The notes beneath the pieces are model-generated. The model did not search any database. It was given only the letters and a program-made list of their open reading frames with translations, and had not been told where the DNA came from. Position numbers and translations under genes: made by a program. This document shows, piece after piece, positions 1-5,625 of a stretch of DNA of 5,625 bases; the first letter of the stretch is position 1; each line of letters starts with the position of its first letter. The stretch lies in contig JAFDHW010000173.1 in assembly GCA_019308705.1 (NCBI GenBank), positions 1 through 5,625 on the forward strand, read 5' to 3'. The DNA is from Deltaproteobacteria bacterium. Lineage in GTDB: Bacteria > Desulfobacterota > Desulfobacteria > Desulfobacterales > Desulfatibacillaceae.

Positions 1-393
1 GGCCACGCTCTCGGTGATCATGGCCAGGTTTTCCTCCAGGCCGATGCCCAGGACCCTCTTGACGTGCATGTCCCAGGACTTGCCGAAGATGGCCGTGGCC
101 GGGGTGCCCGCCTTGGCCAGCGCCTGCAGGTTCGTGTCCCTGTCCGCGGCCACGCCGGGGCGGCGGGTGGAACCGAAGGCCACCAGCTTGGCGTTCTTGA
201 AGGACACCTTCCTGGCCAGGGCGAAGAACCGGTCGTCGCGCGGGTTGGCCCCGGGCCACCCGCCCTCCACGTAGTGGAAGCCGTGGTCGTCCAGCCGGGT
301 GGCGATCCTCAGCTTCTCCTCGGCGGTGAAGTTGATGTCCTCGCCCTGGGTGCCGTCCCTGAGCGTGGTGTCGTAGACGAGTACTTGACCCAT
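1..393 (-). CDS. cimA: (R)-citramalate synthase, N-terminal part (cut by window edge)
   Basis: The first 131 residues of a DRE-TIM (HMGL-like) metallolyase are visible; the rest lies left of base 1. The family condenses acetyl-CoA with pyruvate to give (R)-citramalate, the first step of the threonine-independent route to 2-oxobutyrate and isoleucine. The start MGQVLVYDTT leads into the metal-binding signature TLRDGTQGED (R12, D13). This reads DGTQGE, as in the citramalate synthase group, where LeuA usually has DGEQ. Further matches are YVEGGWPGANPRD (residues 41-53), KLVAFGSTRR (69-78) and the IFGKSWDMHV block (102-111), also typical of that group. The ATG is preceded by GAGG with 5 bases between. 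It lies 60 bases after ilvC on the same strand and is probably co-transcribed; its 2-oxobutyrate product would feed IlvBN. A 2-isopropylmalate or homocitrate synthase is less likely. The regulatory C-terminal domain cannot be assessed. Confidence 0.93.
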   Translation of the reverse strand, partial: MGQVLVYDTTLRDGTQGEDINFTAEEKLRIATRLDDHGFHYVEGGWPGANPRDDRFFALARKVSFKNAKLVAFGSTRRPGVAADRDTNLQALAKAGTPATAIFGKSWDMHVKRVLGIGLEENLAMITESVA

Positions 394-428
394 GGAAACC
401 TCAAAGACCGGCTCTCCGGCCACTTGCG

Positions 429-453
429 CCGGGGGACGCCTCTTCGTCCCCGG
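429..453 (-). other. GC-rich hairpin directly after the ilvC stop codon
   Basis: On the minus strand the stop codon is followed at once by GGGGACG, a six-base loop AAGAGG, and CGTCCCC, a perfect 7-bp stem. Two more pairs extend it to 9 bp if one C is bulged. No T-tract follows (the next bases are CGCAAGTGG), so it is not a standard intrinsic terminator. It sits between ilvC and cimA, where such a hairpin could protect the ilvC 3' end, guide RNA processing, or lower readthrough into cimA. The structure is seen; any role is inferred. Confidence 0.6.
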
Positions 454-1506
454 CTATTTCTTCTGGTTTTCGGGCCTTAGGGCCCGTACCGCCGCGCCGG
501 CGCGCCACATCTCGGAATTCTTGACGGCGTCCAGCTCGGCGCGGAGCTTCTGTTCATAGTCCGGCTGGGAGTTGGCCGCGAGCACCCGCTCGGTCTCCTT
601 GCCGGAGCGCACGGACTCGTAAAGCTCCTCGAACACCGGGGCCACCGCATCGCGGAACCTGGGCGCCCAGTCCAGCGCGCCCCGCTGGGCCGTGGTGGAG
701 CAGTTGGAGAACATCCAGTCCATGCCGTTTTCCGCCACCAGCCGGATCAAGGACTGGGTCAGCTCCTCCACGGTCTCGTTGAACGCTTCGGACGGGGAGT
801 GGCCCTTTTCGCGCAAAAGATTGTACTGGGCCTCCATGACCCCGGCCAACGCGCCCATGAGCACGCCGCGCTCGCCCGTGAGGTCGGAAAACACCTCCTT
901 TTCGAACGTGGTGGGGAACAGGTACCCGGAACCCACGGCGATGCCCAAAGCCAGGCAGCGCTCCATGGCGCGGCCCGTGTAGTCCTGGTGCACGGCAAAG
1001 GAGGAGTTGATGCCTGAGCCGTCCAGGAAGTTCAGCCGCACGTTCCTGCCCGAACCCTTGGGCGCCACCATGATCACGTCGATGTTTTCCGGCGGGATCA
1101 CCTTGGTCTGGTCCTTGTACACGATGGAAAACCCGTGGGAGAAATACAGGGCGTCGCCCTCGTTCAGCCGCTCGGACACCGTGGGCCACAAAATCATCTG
1201 CGCCGCGTCGGACACCAGGTAGTTGATGATGGTGCCCCGCTCGCAGGCCTCCTCGATGGGAAACAGCGTCTTGCCCGGCTCCCACCCGTCGGCCACCGCC
1301 TTGTCCCAGTAATGCTCGCCCTGGCGCTGGCCCACGATGACGTTGACGCCGTTGTCCCGCATGTTCAGCCCCTGGGCCGGGCCCTGCACCCCGTAGCCGA
1401 TCACCGCAACGGTCTCGCCGGCCAACACCTCCCGGGCCTTGTCCAGGGGAAACTCGTCCCGCGTGACCACTTCCTCCATCACTCCGCCGAAATCAATCTT
1501 CGCCAT
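454..1506 (-). CDS. ilvC: Ketol-acid reductoisomerase (fungal Ilv5/Bacteroidetes-type)
   Basis: A 350-residue acetohydroxyacid isomeroreductase. It converts 2-acetolactate or 2-aceto-2-hydroxybutyrate, with NAD(P)H and Mg2+, to the 2,3-dihydroxy acid, the second shared step of valine and isoleucine synthesis. The N-terminal Rossmann domain holds GYGVQG (37-42), where many KARIs read GYGSQGH. SHGF (H124) and VAPKGSG (K150) follow. The C-terminal knotted domain supplies metal ligands D208 and E212 (DLTGE), E244 and E248 (FNETVEE), and substrate-binding S270 (CSTTAQRG). The start MAKIDFGG, the block NSQPDY and the end LRPENQKK resemble yeast Ilv5 more than the usual ~330-residue bacterial enzyme. 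The ATG at 1506 has AGGA 7 bases upstream. The frame stays open to an ATG at 1632, but that Arg/Lys-rich extension matches nothing known in the family. The stop is TAG. It lies 176 bases after ilvN and 60 before cimA. Confidence 0.97.
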   Translation of the reverse strand: MAKIDFGGVMEEVVTRDEFPLDKAREVLAGETVAVIGYGVQGPAQGLNMRDNGVNVIVGQRQGEHYWDKAVADGWEPGKTLFPIEEACERGTIINYLVSDAAQMILWPTVSERLNEGDALYFSHGFSIVYKDQTKVIPPENIDVIMVAPKGSGRNVRLNFLDGSGINSSFAVHQDYTGRAMERCLALGIAVGSGYLFPTTFEKEVFSDLTGERGVLMGALAGVMEAQYNLLREKGHSPSEAFNETVEELTQSLIRLVAENGMDWMFSNCSTTAQRGALDWAPRFRDAVAPVFEELYESVRSGKETERVLAANSQPDYEQKLRAELDAVKNSEMWRAGAAVRALRPENQKK

Positions 1507-1529
1507 GATCGCTTCCTCTCGGTTTTTTT
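1507..1529 (-). repeat. Direct repeat, copy 1 (next to ilvC start, contains its ribosome binding site)
   Basis: On the minus strand this is seven A's, CCG, AGA, then GGAAGCGATC, directly abutting the ilvC ATG. It matches copy 2 (1660-1681) at about 20 of 23 aligned positions: AAAAAAACCG is identical and GGAAGCGATC differs from GGAAGAGATC at one base. The AGGA inside it is the likely ilvC ribosome binding site. Some of the similarity is low-complexity (the A run and a Shine-Dalgarno-like core), so chance is not excluded. Confidence 0.55.
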
Positions 1530-1624
1530 GTGAAGGGAAAACGCTTCTTGAAGAAAAGGGTTTCCCCTCGCCCCCTTTCCCCAAACCGGTTCGGTGCCGC
1601 TTTCCATGCCTCCGTCCCGGCCGT

Positions 1625-1640
1625 CGCGGCATCGGCCGCG
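1625..1640 (-). other. Perfect 6-bp GC hairpin in the ilvN-ilvC spacer
   Basis: CGCGGC and GCCGCG flank a four-base loop. A second pairing, between the CGGCCG copies at 1618-1623 and 1633-1638, would use some of the same bases, so only one of the two can form at a time. No T-tract follows on the minus strand. It may be a processing or stabilising structure, or a chance product of GC-rich sequence. Confidence 0.4.
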
Positions 1641-1651
1641 TGGAGCCGGAG

Positions 1652-1681
1652 CCGTTCGGGATCTCTTCCCGCGGTTTTTTT
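1652..1681 (+). terminator. Terminator-like hairpin plus T-tract, reading against the operon
   Basis: On the plus strand, CGGGA (1657-1661) pairs with TCCCG (1667-1671) around a five-base loop. Three more pairs (CCG 1652-1654 with CGG 1672-1674) continue the stem past a two-base TT bulge, and seven T's follow (1675-1681). This has the form of a rho-independent terminator for transcription moving left to right, antisense to the operon. No plus-strand gene upstream needs one. It could stop antisense transcripts before they enter ilvN, or be incidental. On the coding strand the same bases read as an A-tract then a hairpin, which does not terminate. Confidence 0.4.
1660..1681 (-). repeat. Direct repeat, copy 2 (one base after the ilvN stop)
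   Basis: On the minus strand this reads seven A's, CCG, CG, GGAAGAGATC, beginning one base past the ilvN TAG. It is the partner of copy 1 at 1507-1529. The two copies bracket 130 bases (1530-1659) that contain the hairpins but no recognisable gene. Without one copy and the bracketed segment, the ilvN-ilvC gap would be about 24 bases, like the other short gaps upstream in this operon. Copy 2 also supplies part of the plus-strand terminator-like structure. Confidence 0.55.
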
Positions 1682-1682
1682 C

Positions 1683-2174
1683 CTACTTTTTCTCCCGGCT
1701 AAGGGCGTTGATGCCGGTGCGGGCTATCTCCCAGATGCCCATGGGCCGGAACAGGTCCAGCAGGGCGGCGATCTTGTCCTGGTCGCCGGTGACCTCCACG
1801 GTGTAGTGCTCCGAAGACACGTCCACAACCTTGCACCGGAAGATGTCCACGATGCGCAGGATCTCCGCGCGGTGCTCGGGCTTGGCCTTGACCTTGATGA
1901 GCACCATTTCCCGCTTGACGGCCGGAACGTTGGACAGGTCGATGACCTTGATGACGTTCACCAGCTTGTTCACCTGTTTCTTGATCTGTTCCAGAATGGC
2001 CTCGTTGGCCTTGGTCACCAGGGTGATCCGGGAGACGCCGGGCTCGTTGGTTTCGGCCACGCACAGGCTTTCGATGTTGAAGCCCCTGCCCGAGAACAGC
2101 CCCGCCACGCGGGAGAGCACGCCGGGCTGGTTTTCCACCAGCAGGCCCAGGATGTGTCTTTGTTCGTCCTGCAT
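1683..2174 (-). CDS. ilvN: Acetohydroxyacid synthase, small (regulatory) subunit
   Basis: A 163-residue regulatory subunit that binds and activates the IlvB catalytic subunit and gives feedback control by valine; length is normal for the IlvH/IlvN family. The N-terminal ACT domain spans about residues 6-80 and begins HILGLLVENQPGVLSRVAGL. N15, G18, S21 and N33 align with E. coli IlvH N11, G14, S17 and N29, positions linked to valine binding and valine resistance. All four are kept, so valine inhibition is likely (inference). The C-terminal ACT-like domain (about 85-160) ends in the conserved ARTGINALSR. The ATG lies 14 bases after the ilvB stop; a run of seven G's just after that stop codon acts as the ribosome binding site, so translational coupling to ilvB is likely. 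An out-of-frame ATG at 2181 opens only a shadow frame. The stop is TAG. Confidence 0.97.
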   Translation of the reverse strand: MQDEQRHILGLLVENQPGVLSRVAGLFSGRGFNIESLCVAETNEPGVSRITLVTKANEAILEQIKKQVNKLVNVIKVIDLSNVPAVKREMVLIKVKAKPEHRAEILRIVDIFRCKVVDVSSEHYTVEVTGDQDKIAALLDLFRPMGIWEIARTGINALSREKK

Positions 2175-2188
2175 GTTTCATCCCCCCC

Positions 2189-3880
2189 TTACACCAGCAG
2201 CATTTCCGTGATGGGCGCGCCCGCGGGAACCATCGGGTACACGGACTCCTCGGCCTCCACCCGGAAATCCATGATCACCGGGCCGTTGTGGGCCATGGCC
2301 TTTTCCAGGGTTTCGTCCACCTGCTCGGGCTTGTCCGCGCGGAGTCCCATGGCGCCGTAGGCCTCGGCCAGCTTCACGAAGTCCGGGGCGTGGCTCATGC
2401 GGGTTTCGGAGTACCGGCGGTCGTAGAAAAGCTCCTGCCACTGGCGCACCATGCCCAGGTAGCCGTTGTTCAAGATGACGACCTTCACCGGCAGGTTGTA
2501 CTGCACCGCGGTGGCCAGTTCCTGGGAGTTCATCTGGATGGAGCTGTCGCCGGCGATGTCCACCACCAGCTCGCCGGGCGCGGCCATCTGCGCGCCGATG
2601 GCCGCGGGCAGGCCGAAGCCCATGCACCCCAGCCCTCCCGAGGTGACGAACCGGTTGGGCCGGTCGAACAGGTAGTACTGGGCGGCCCACATCTGGTTCT
2701 GGCCCACCTCCGTGGTGATGATGGCCTCTCCCTTGGTGAGTTCGTAGAGCCTCTGGACCACGTACTGGGGCTTGATCACGTCCTTCTGGTCATAGGCCAG
2801 GCGGTTGGCCTTTCTCCACTCCTCCACCTGGTCCAGCCAGGCCCGGCGGCGTTCGGCCACGCCGGAGAGGTCCTCGGCGTCCAGAAGCTCGTTCAGCTTC
2901 TTCAGGGTGATGGCGCAGTCGCCCACCACGGGCAGCCACACGGGCACGTTCTTCCGGATGCTCGTGGGGTCGATGTCTATGTGGATGATCTTTGCCTGGG
3001 AGGCGAAAGTGTCCGTCTTTCCCGTGACCCGGTCGTCGAACCGCACGCCCACGCCCAGCATGACGTCGCAGGCCGCGGTGCTCATGTTGGCCCGGTAGGT
3101 GCCGTGCATGCCCAGCATGCCCAAAGAAAGCGGGTCCGTGCCGGGAAAGCTTCCCAGGCCCATGAGGCTGGTGGTCACGGGGATGGACAGCCTGCGGGCC
3201 AGCCTGGTGAGTTCGTCCGAGCCCTTGGACAGCACCACGCCGCCGCCGGCGAAGATCAGCGGCCGCTTGGCTTCCACGAGGGCCTTGACCACCTTCTTGA
3301 GCTGCTTGACGTTGGGCTCGTAGGTGGGGTTGTAGGACCGCATGGTCGTCTTCTTGGGAGGGGTCTTGAAGTTGACCGTGGCCTGCATCACGTTCTTGGG
3401 GATGTCCACCAGCACCGGCCCGGGCCTGCCCGAGGAGGCCAGGTAGAAGGCCTCCTTGAGGATGCGGGCAAAGTCGTTGATGTCGCCCACCAGGTAGTTG
3501 TGCTTGGTGCAGGGCCGGGTGATGCCCACGATGTCCACTTCCTGGAACGCGTCGTTGCCGATCAGGGTGGTGGGCACCTGGCCGGTGAACACCACCAGGG
3601 GCACGGAGTCGCAGTAGGCCGAGGCTATGCCTGTGACCGTGTTGGTGGCCCCCGGGCCGGAGGTGACCAGGCACACGCCGGTCTTGCCCGAGACCCGGGC
3701 GTAGCCGTCCGCCGCGTGCACCGCGCCCTGCTCGTGCCGGACCAGGATGTGTTCGATGCCCTTGGTGCGGGCCAGTTCGTCGTAGAGGTCTATGACCGCG
3801 CCCCCGGGATAGCCGAAGACCGTGTCCACGCCCTCTTCCTTCAATATCTTCCAGAATATCTGCGAGCCGTTGAGATTCAT
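2189..3880 (-). CDS. ilvB: Acetohydroxyacid (acetolactate) synthase, large catalytic subunit
   Basis: A 563-residue ThDP enzyme, full length for the family. It joins pyruvate to pyruvate (giving 2-acetolactate, toward valine and leucine) or to 2-oxobutyrate (giving 2-aceto-2-hydroxybutyrate, toward isoleucine). The N-terminal domain (about 1-165) has GYPGGA and catalytic E50 in [31 protein letters not shown] and TKHNYLV are AHAS hallmarks. A central FAD-linked domain (about 188-320) contains [12 protein letters not shown]. The C-terminal ThDP domain (about 375-540) has GDSS (D445) and NN (471-472) for Mg-ThDP. W481 in RQWQELFY matches the tryptophan of the herbicide-binding channel in plant AHAS. 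ATG 3880 is preferred: AAGGA lies 10 bases upstream and MNLNGSQ fits the family's start. A GTG at 3886 would add two residues. The stop is TAA. ilvN follows 14 bases later, giving the paired holoenzyme. Confidence 0.97.
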   Translation of the reverse strand: MNLNGSQIFWKILKEEGVDTVFGYPGGAVIDLYDELARTKGIEHILVRHEQGAVHAADGYARVSGKTGVCLVTSGPGATNTVTGIASAYCDSVPLVVFTGQVPTTLIGNDAFQEVDIVGITRPCTKHNYLVGDINDFARILKEAFYLASSGRPGPVLVDIPKNVMQATVNFKTPPKKTTMRSYNPTYEPNVKQLKKVVKALVEAKRPLIFAGGGVVLSKGSDELTRLARRLSIPVTTSLMGLGSFPGTDPLSLGMLGMHGTYRANMSTAACDVMLGVGVRFDDRVTGKTDTFASQAKIIHIDIDPTSIRKNVPVWLPVVGDCAITLKKLNELLDAEDLSGVAERRRAWLDQVEEWRKANRLAYDQKDVIKPQYVVQRLYELTKGEAIITTEVGQNQMWAAQYYLFDRPNRFVTSGGLGCMGFGLPAAIGAQMAAPGELVVDIAGDSSIQMNSQELATAVQYNLPVKVVILNNGYLGMVRQWQELFYDRRYSETRMSHAPDFVKLAEAYGAMGLRADKPEQVDETLEKAMAHNGPVIMDFRVEAEESVYPMVPAGAPITEMLLV

Positions 3881-3890
3881 GCGCACCTTT

Positions 3891-3895
3891 TCCTT
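3891..3895 (-). promoter_or_regulatory. Ribosome binding site of ilvB (decides between two starts)
   Basis: AAGGA on the minus strand lies 10 bases before ATG 3880 and only 4 before the in-frame GTG at 3886. Spacing and codon preference favour the ATG, though 10 is on the long side. A weaker AAGG nearer the ATG (3886-3889) leaves 5 bases and may also help. I prefer the ATG moderately. Confidence 0.5.
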
Positions 3896-3904
3896 AACGG
3901 GCCT

Positions 3905-3914
3905 TCCGGCCGGA
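3905..3914. repeat. 10-bp perfect palindrome in the ilvD-ilvB gap
   Basis: TCCGGCCGGA is its own reverse complement and lies between the ilvD stop and the ilvB ribosome binding site. As RNA it would fold only weakly because there is little room for a loop. It could be a protein-binding half-site pair, but in GC-rich DNA a short palindrome of this kind is expected by chance. No function is assigned. Confidence 0.25.
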
Positions 3915-3922
3915 GATTTTTC

Positions 3923-5593
3923 CTACAGGACCACCGCGCCCTCCGAAGCCGAGGTGACGGACCGGGCGTAGCGCGCCAGGTAGCCCTTGGTCACCCTGGC
4001 CTCCGGCGGGGTCCAGGCGGCCCGGCGTTTGGCCAGGGTTTCGGTGTTCACGGAAAGCGAGATGGACTTTCCCGGGATGTCGATTTCGATCTCGTCGCCC
4101 TCCTCGATCAGGGCGATGGGGCCGCCGGCCATGGCTTCGGGCGACACGTGGCCGATGGCCGCGCCGCGCGTGCCCCCGGAGAACCGGCCGTCGGTGATCA
4201 GGGCCACGTCCGCGTCCAGTCCCATGCCGCAGATCACCGAGGTGGGGGTGAGCATCTCCCGCATGCCCGGCCCGCCCCGGGGACCTTCATAGCGGATGAC
4301 CACCACGTCGCCCTTTTGGATTTTCCCGGCCAGGATGGCCTGGGTGGCTTCTTCCTCGCCGTCGAACACCCGGGCCGGACCCTTGTGGGTGAGCATCTTG
4401 TCCGCCACGGCGGACTGCTTCACCACGCAGCCTTCCGGGGCCAGGTTGCCGAAGAGTACCGCCAGCCCGCCCTGGACGTGGTAGGGATTGTCCGCGGTGC
4501 GGATAACCTCCGGGTCCAGGATGCGGGCGGACTCCACGTTTTGGGCCACGGTGTTTCCGTTCACCGTGGGAGCGGAACCGTTGACCAGGCCGTTTTTGAG
4601 AAGCTCGGCGAGAACCGCGGGGATGCCGCCGGCTGCGTGCAGGTCCTGGATGTGGTGGGGCCCGGCGGGCGACAGGCTGCACAAGTGCGGCACCTTGGCG
4701 GAAATCTCGTTGATCATGTCCAGGGAAAAGGGCACCTCCGCCTCCCGGGCGATGGCGGTCAAATGAAGCGCCGTGTTGGTGGAGCAGCCCAGGGCCATGT
4801 CCACGGCAAGCGCGTTGGCAAAGGCCTCCGGGGTGAGGATGGACCGGGGGGTGATGCCCCGTTTCACCGCGTTGACCGCCGCTTCCCCCGCCTGCTTGGC
4901 CAGGCGGATGCGGCCCGCGTGGACCGCGGGAATGGTGCCGTTTCCCGGCAAGCCCATGCCGATGGCCTCGGTGAGGCAGTTCATGGAGTTGGCGGTGAAC
5001 ATCCCCGCGCAGGATCCGCACCCGGGACAGGCCTCGTTTTCCACGATGGCAAGCTCTTCTTCGCTCATGGCGCCGGATTTCACCGCGCCCACGGCCTCGA
5101 ACACGGAGATCAGGTCGATATGTTCCCCGCCTTTGATGGATTTGTGGCTGCCCGCCAGCATGGGACCGCCGGAGATCACCACCGAGGGGATGTCCAGCCG
5201 GGCCGCGGCCATGAGCATGCCGGGCACGATCTTGTCGCAGTTGGTCACCAGCACCAGGCCGTCCAGGTTGTGGGCCCTGGCCATGGTTTCGATGGAGTCG
5301 GCGATGAGTTCCCGGGAGGCCAGGGAGTACTTCATCCCCTCGTGGCCCATGGCGATGCCGTCGCACACGCCGATGACGCCGAAGGGCACCGGGGTGCCGC
5401 CCGCGGCGTACACACCCTTTTGCACGGCCTCGGCAACCAGGTCCAGGTGCACGTGCCCGGGGATGATGGCGTTGGCCGGGTTGGCCACGCCGATCAGGGG
5501 CTTTTGTATCTCCGAATCCGTGTAGCCCATGGCCTTGAACAGGCTCCGGTGGGGCGCCCTCTCCAATCCGGCCCACTTGTTGTTGGCATCCAT
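3923..5593 (-). CDS. ilvD: Dihydroxyacid dehydratase
   Basis: A 556-residue Fe-S dehydratase. It removes water from 2,3-dihydroxy-isovalerate or 2,3-dihydroxy-3-methylvalerate, giving the 2-oxo acids that are transaminated to valine and isoleucine. The start [21 protein letters not shown] is typical. [15 protein letters not shown] (77-91), [11 protein letters not shown] (C119, K121) and [20 protein letters not shown] (C189, C192, C195) carry cluster and metal residues. [10 protein letters not shown] (468-477) carries S472, the likely base. Residues 44-49 read IPGHVH, as in E. coli IlvD, without the first cysteine of the [2Fe-2S] relatives, so an oxygen-sensitive cluster of the E. coli [4Fe-4S] kind is inferred. 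It is about 60 residues shorter than E. coli IlvD, a length common in archaea and Desulfobacterota. The ATG has AAGGA 8 bases upstream. The stop is TAG. It is the first gene of the operon seen here, 42 bases before ilvB. Confidence 0.97.
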   Translation of the reverse strand: MDANNKWAGLERAPHRSLFKAMGYTDSEIQKPLIGVANPANAIIPGHVHLDLVAEAVQKGVYAAGGTPVPFGVIGVCDGIAMGHEGMKYSLASRELIADSIETMARAHNLDGLVLVTNCDKIVPGMLMAAARLDIPSVVISGGPMLAGSHKSIKGGEHIDLISVFEAVGAVKSGAMSEEELAIVENEACPGCGSCAGMFTANSMNCLTEAIGMGLPGNGTIPAVHAGRIRLAKQAGEAAVNAVKRGITPRSILTPEAFANALAVDMALGCSTNTALHLTAIAREAEVPFSLDMINEISAKVPHLCSLSPAGPHHIQDLHAAGGIPAVLAELLKNGLVNGSAPTVNGNTVAQNVESARILDPEVIRTADNPYHVQGGLAVLFGNLAPEGCVVKQSAVADKMLTHKGPARVFDGEEEATQAILAGKIQKGDVVVIRYEGPRGGPGMREMLTPTSVICGMGLDADVALITDGRFSGGTRGAAIGHVSPEAMAGGPIALIEEGDEIEIDIPGKSISLSVNTETLAKRRAAWTPPEARVTKGYLARYARSVTSASEGAVVL

Positions 5594-5625
5594 GAAAGCC
5601 GTCCTTCCCGGTTGGTTACAATTTA
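5594..5625 (-). promoter_or_regulatory. ilvD leader with ribosome binding site; promoter not visible
   Basis: Only 32 bases precede ilvD. They contain AAGGA (5602-5606) at good spacing from the ATG and an AT-rich stretch at the very edge. An edge fragment cannot support a promoter, attenuator or leader peptide call; these would lie to the right of the window. Confidence 0.5.

Noticed and set aside
399..416. CCGG repeats before cimA as a second hairpin
   Set aside because: Only a 4-bp stem of self-complementary CCGG units; too weak and too common in GC-rich DNA to call.
1472..1607. Possible leader peptide from ATG 1607 overlapping the ilvC start, as in ilv attenuation
   Set aside because: It has no run of Ile, Val or Leu codons, its only purine-rich site is one base from the ATG, and no terminator with a T-tract on the coding strand follows.
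1507..1632. In-frame N-terminal extension of IlvC from ATG 1632 (42 extra residues)
   Set aside because: The extension is Arg/Lys/Gly-rich with no family similarity, while ATG 1506 has a good ribosome binding site and matches the family's MAKIDFGG-like start. The open frame is explained by GC-rich sequence without stops.
1507..1682. T-box or other amino acid riboswitch in the ilvN-ilvC spacer
   Set aside because: I find no T-box core motif, no recognised riboswitch signature, and no terminator in the direction of the operon.
1530..2360. Long plus-strand reading frame (276 codons) opposite ilvN and the end of ilvB
   Set aside because: The product is His/Val/Gly/Asp-rich in the way typical of antisense frames of GC-rich genes. 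It runs through a clearly real ilvN and shows no recognisable domain.
4773..5525. Plus-strand reading frame of 250 codons inside ilvD
   Set aside because: It lies wholly opposite conserved IlvD coding sequence, is Ser/Met/Pro-rich and has no motif: a shadow frame.
4287..5576. Minus-strand second frame (429 codons) inside ilvD
   Set aside because: The Arg/Gly/His/Pro-rich product is characteristic of a shifted frame of a GC-rich gene; the 556-residue IlvD frame carries all family motifs.

Overview
The window is one minus-strand operon for branched-chain amino acid synthesis. Read in the direction of transcription (from the right end leftward) it runs ilvD, ilvB, ilvN, ilvC and a citramalate synthase gene (cimA-type) that is cut by the left edge. 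Every long plus-strand reading frame lies opposite one of these genes and looks like a shadow of it, as expected in GC-rich DNA.

Layout: ilvD (5593-3923) starts 32 bases from the right edge, so the operon promoter is outside or barely inside the window. A 42-base gap leads to ilvB (3880-2189), 14 bases to ilvN (2174-1683), 176 bases to ilvC (1506-454) and 60 bases to cimA (393 to beyond base 1). The 14-base gap is little more than a ribosome binding site. The 176-base ilvN-ilvC gap is the odd one: it is bounded by two copies of an imperfect 22-23 base repeat and contains several hairpins. A strong GC hairpin directly follows the ilvC stop codon.

How the genes work together: IlvB and IlvN form acetohydroxyacid synthase, IlvC is ketol-acid reductoisomerase, and IlvD is dihydroxyacid dehydratase. 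Together they carry out the steps shared by valine and isoleucine synthesis. Citramalate synthase makes the precursor of 2-oxobutyrate from pyruvate and acetyl-CoA. The operon therefore looks built for isoleucine synthesis that does not need threonine; the LeuCD and LeuB-type enzymes this requires would be encoded elsewhere.

Organism: the GC-rich sequence, gene order, short (556-residue) IlvD and citramalate route suggest an anaerobic bacterium, most likely a sulfate-reducing or related Desulfobacterota (old Deltaproteobacteria). This is inference from family resemblance only. The most distinctive protein is IlvC, which resembles the fungal Ilv5/Bacteroidetes type of KARI rather than the common short bacterial type.

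I see no tRNA, rRNA, CRISPR array, insertion sequence, phage gene or unknown protein family. The window is an ordinary biosynthetic operon with a few points worth checking, not a new system.
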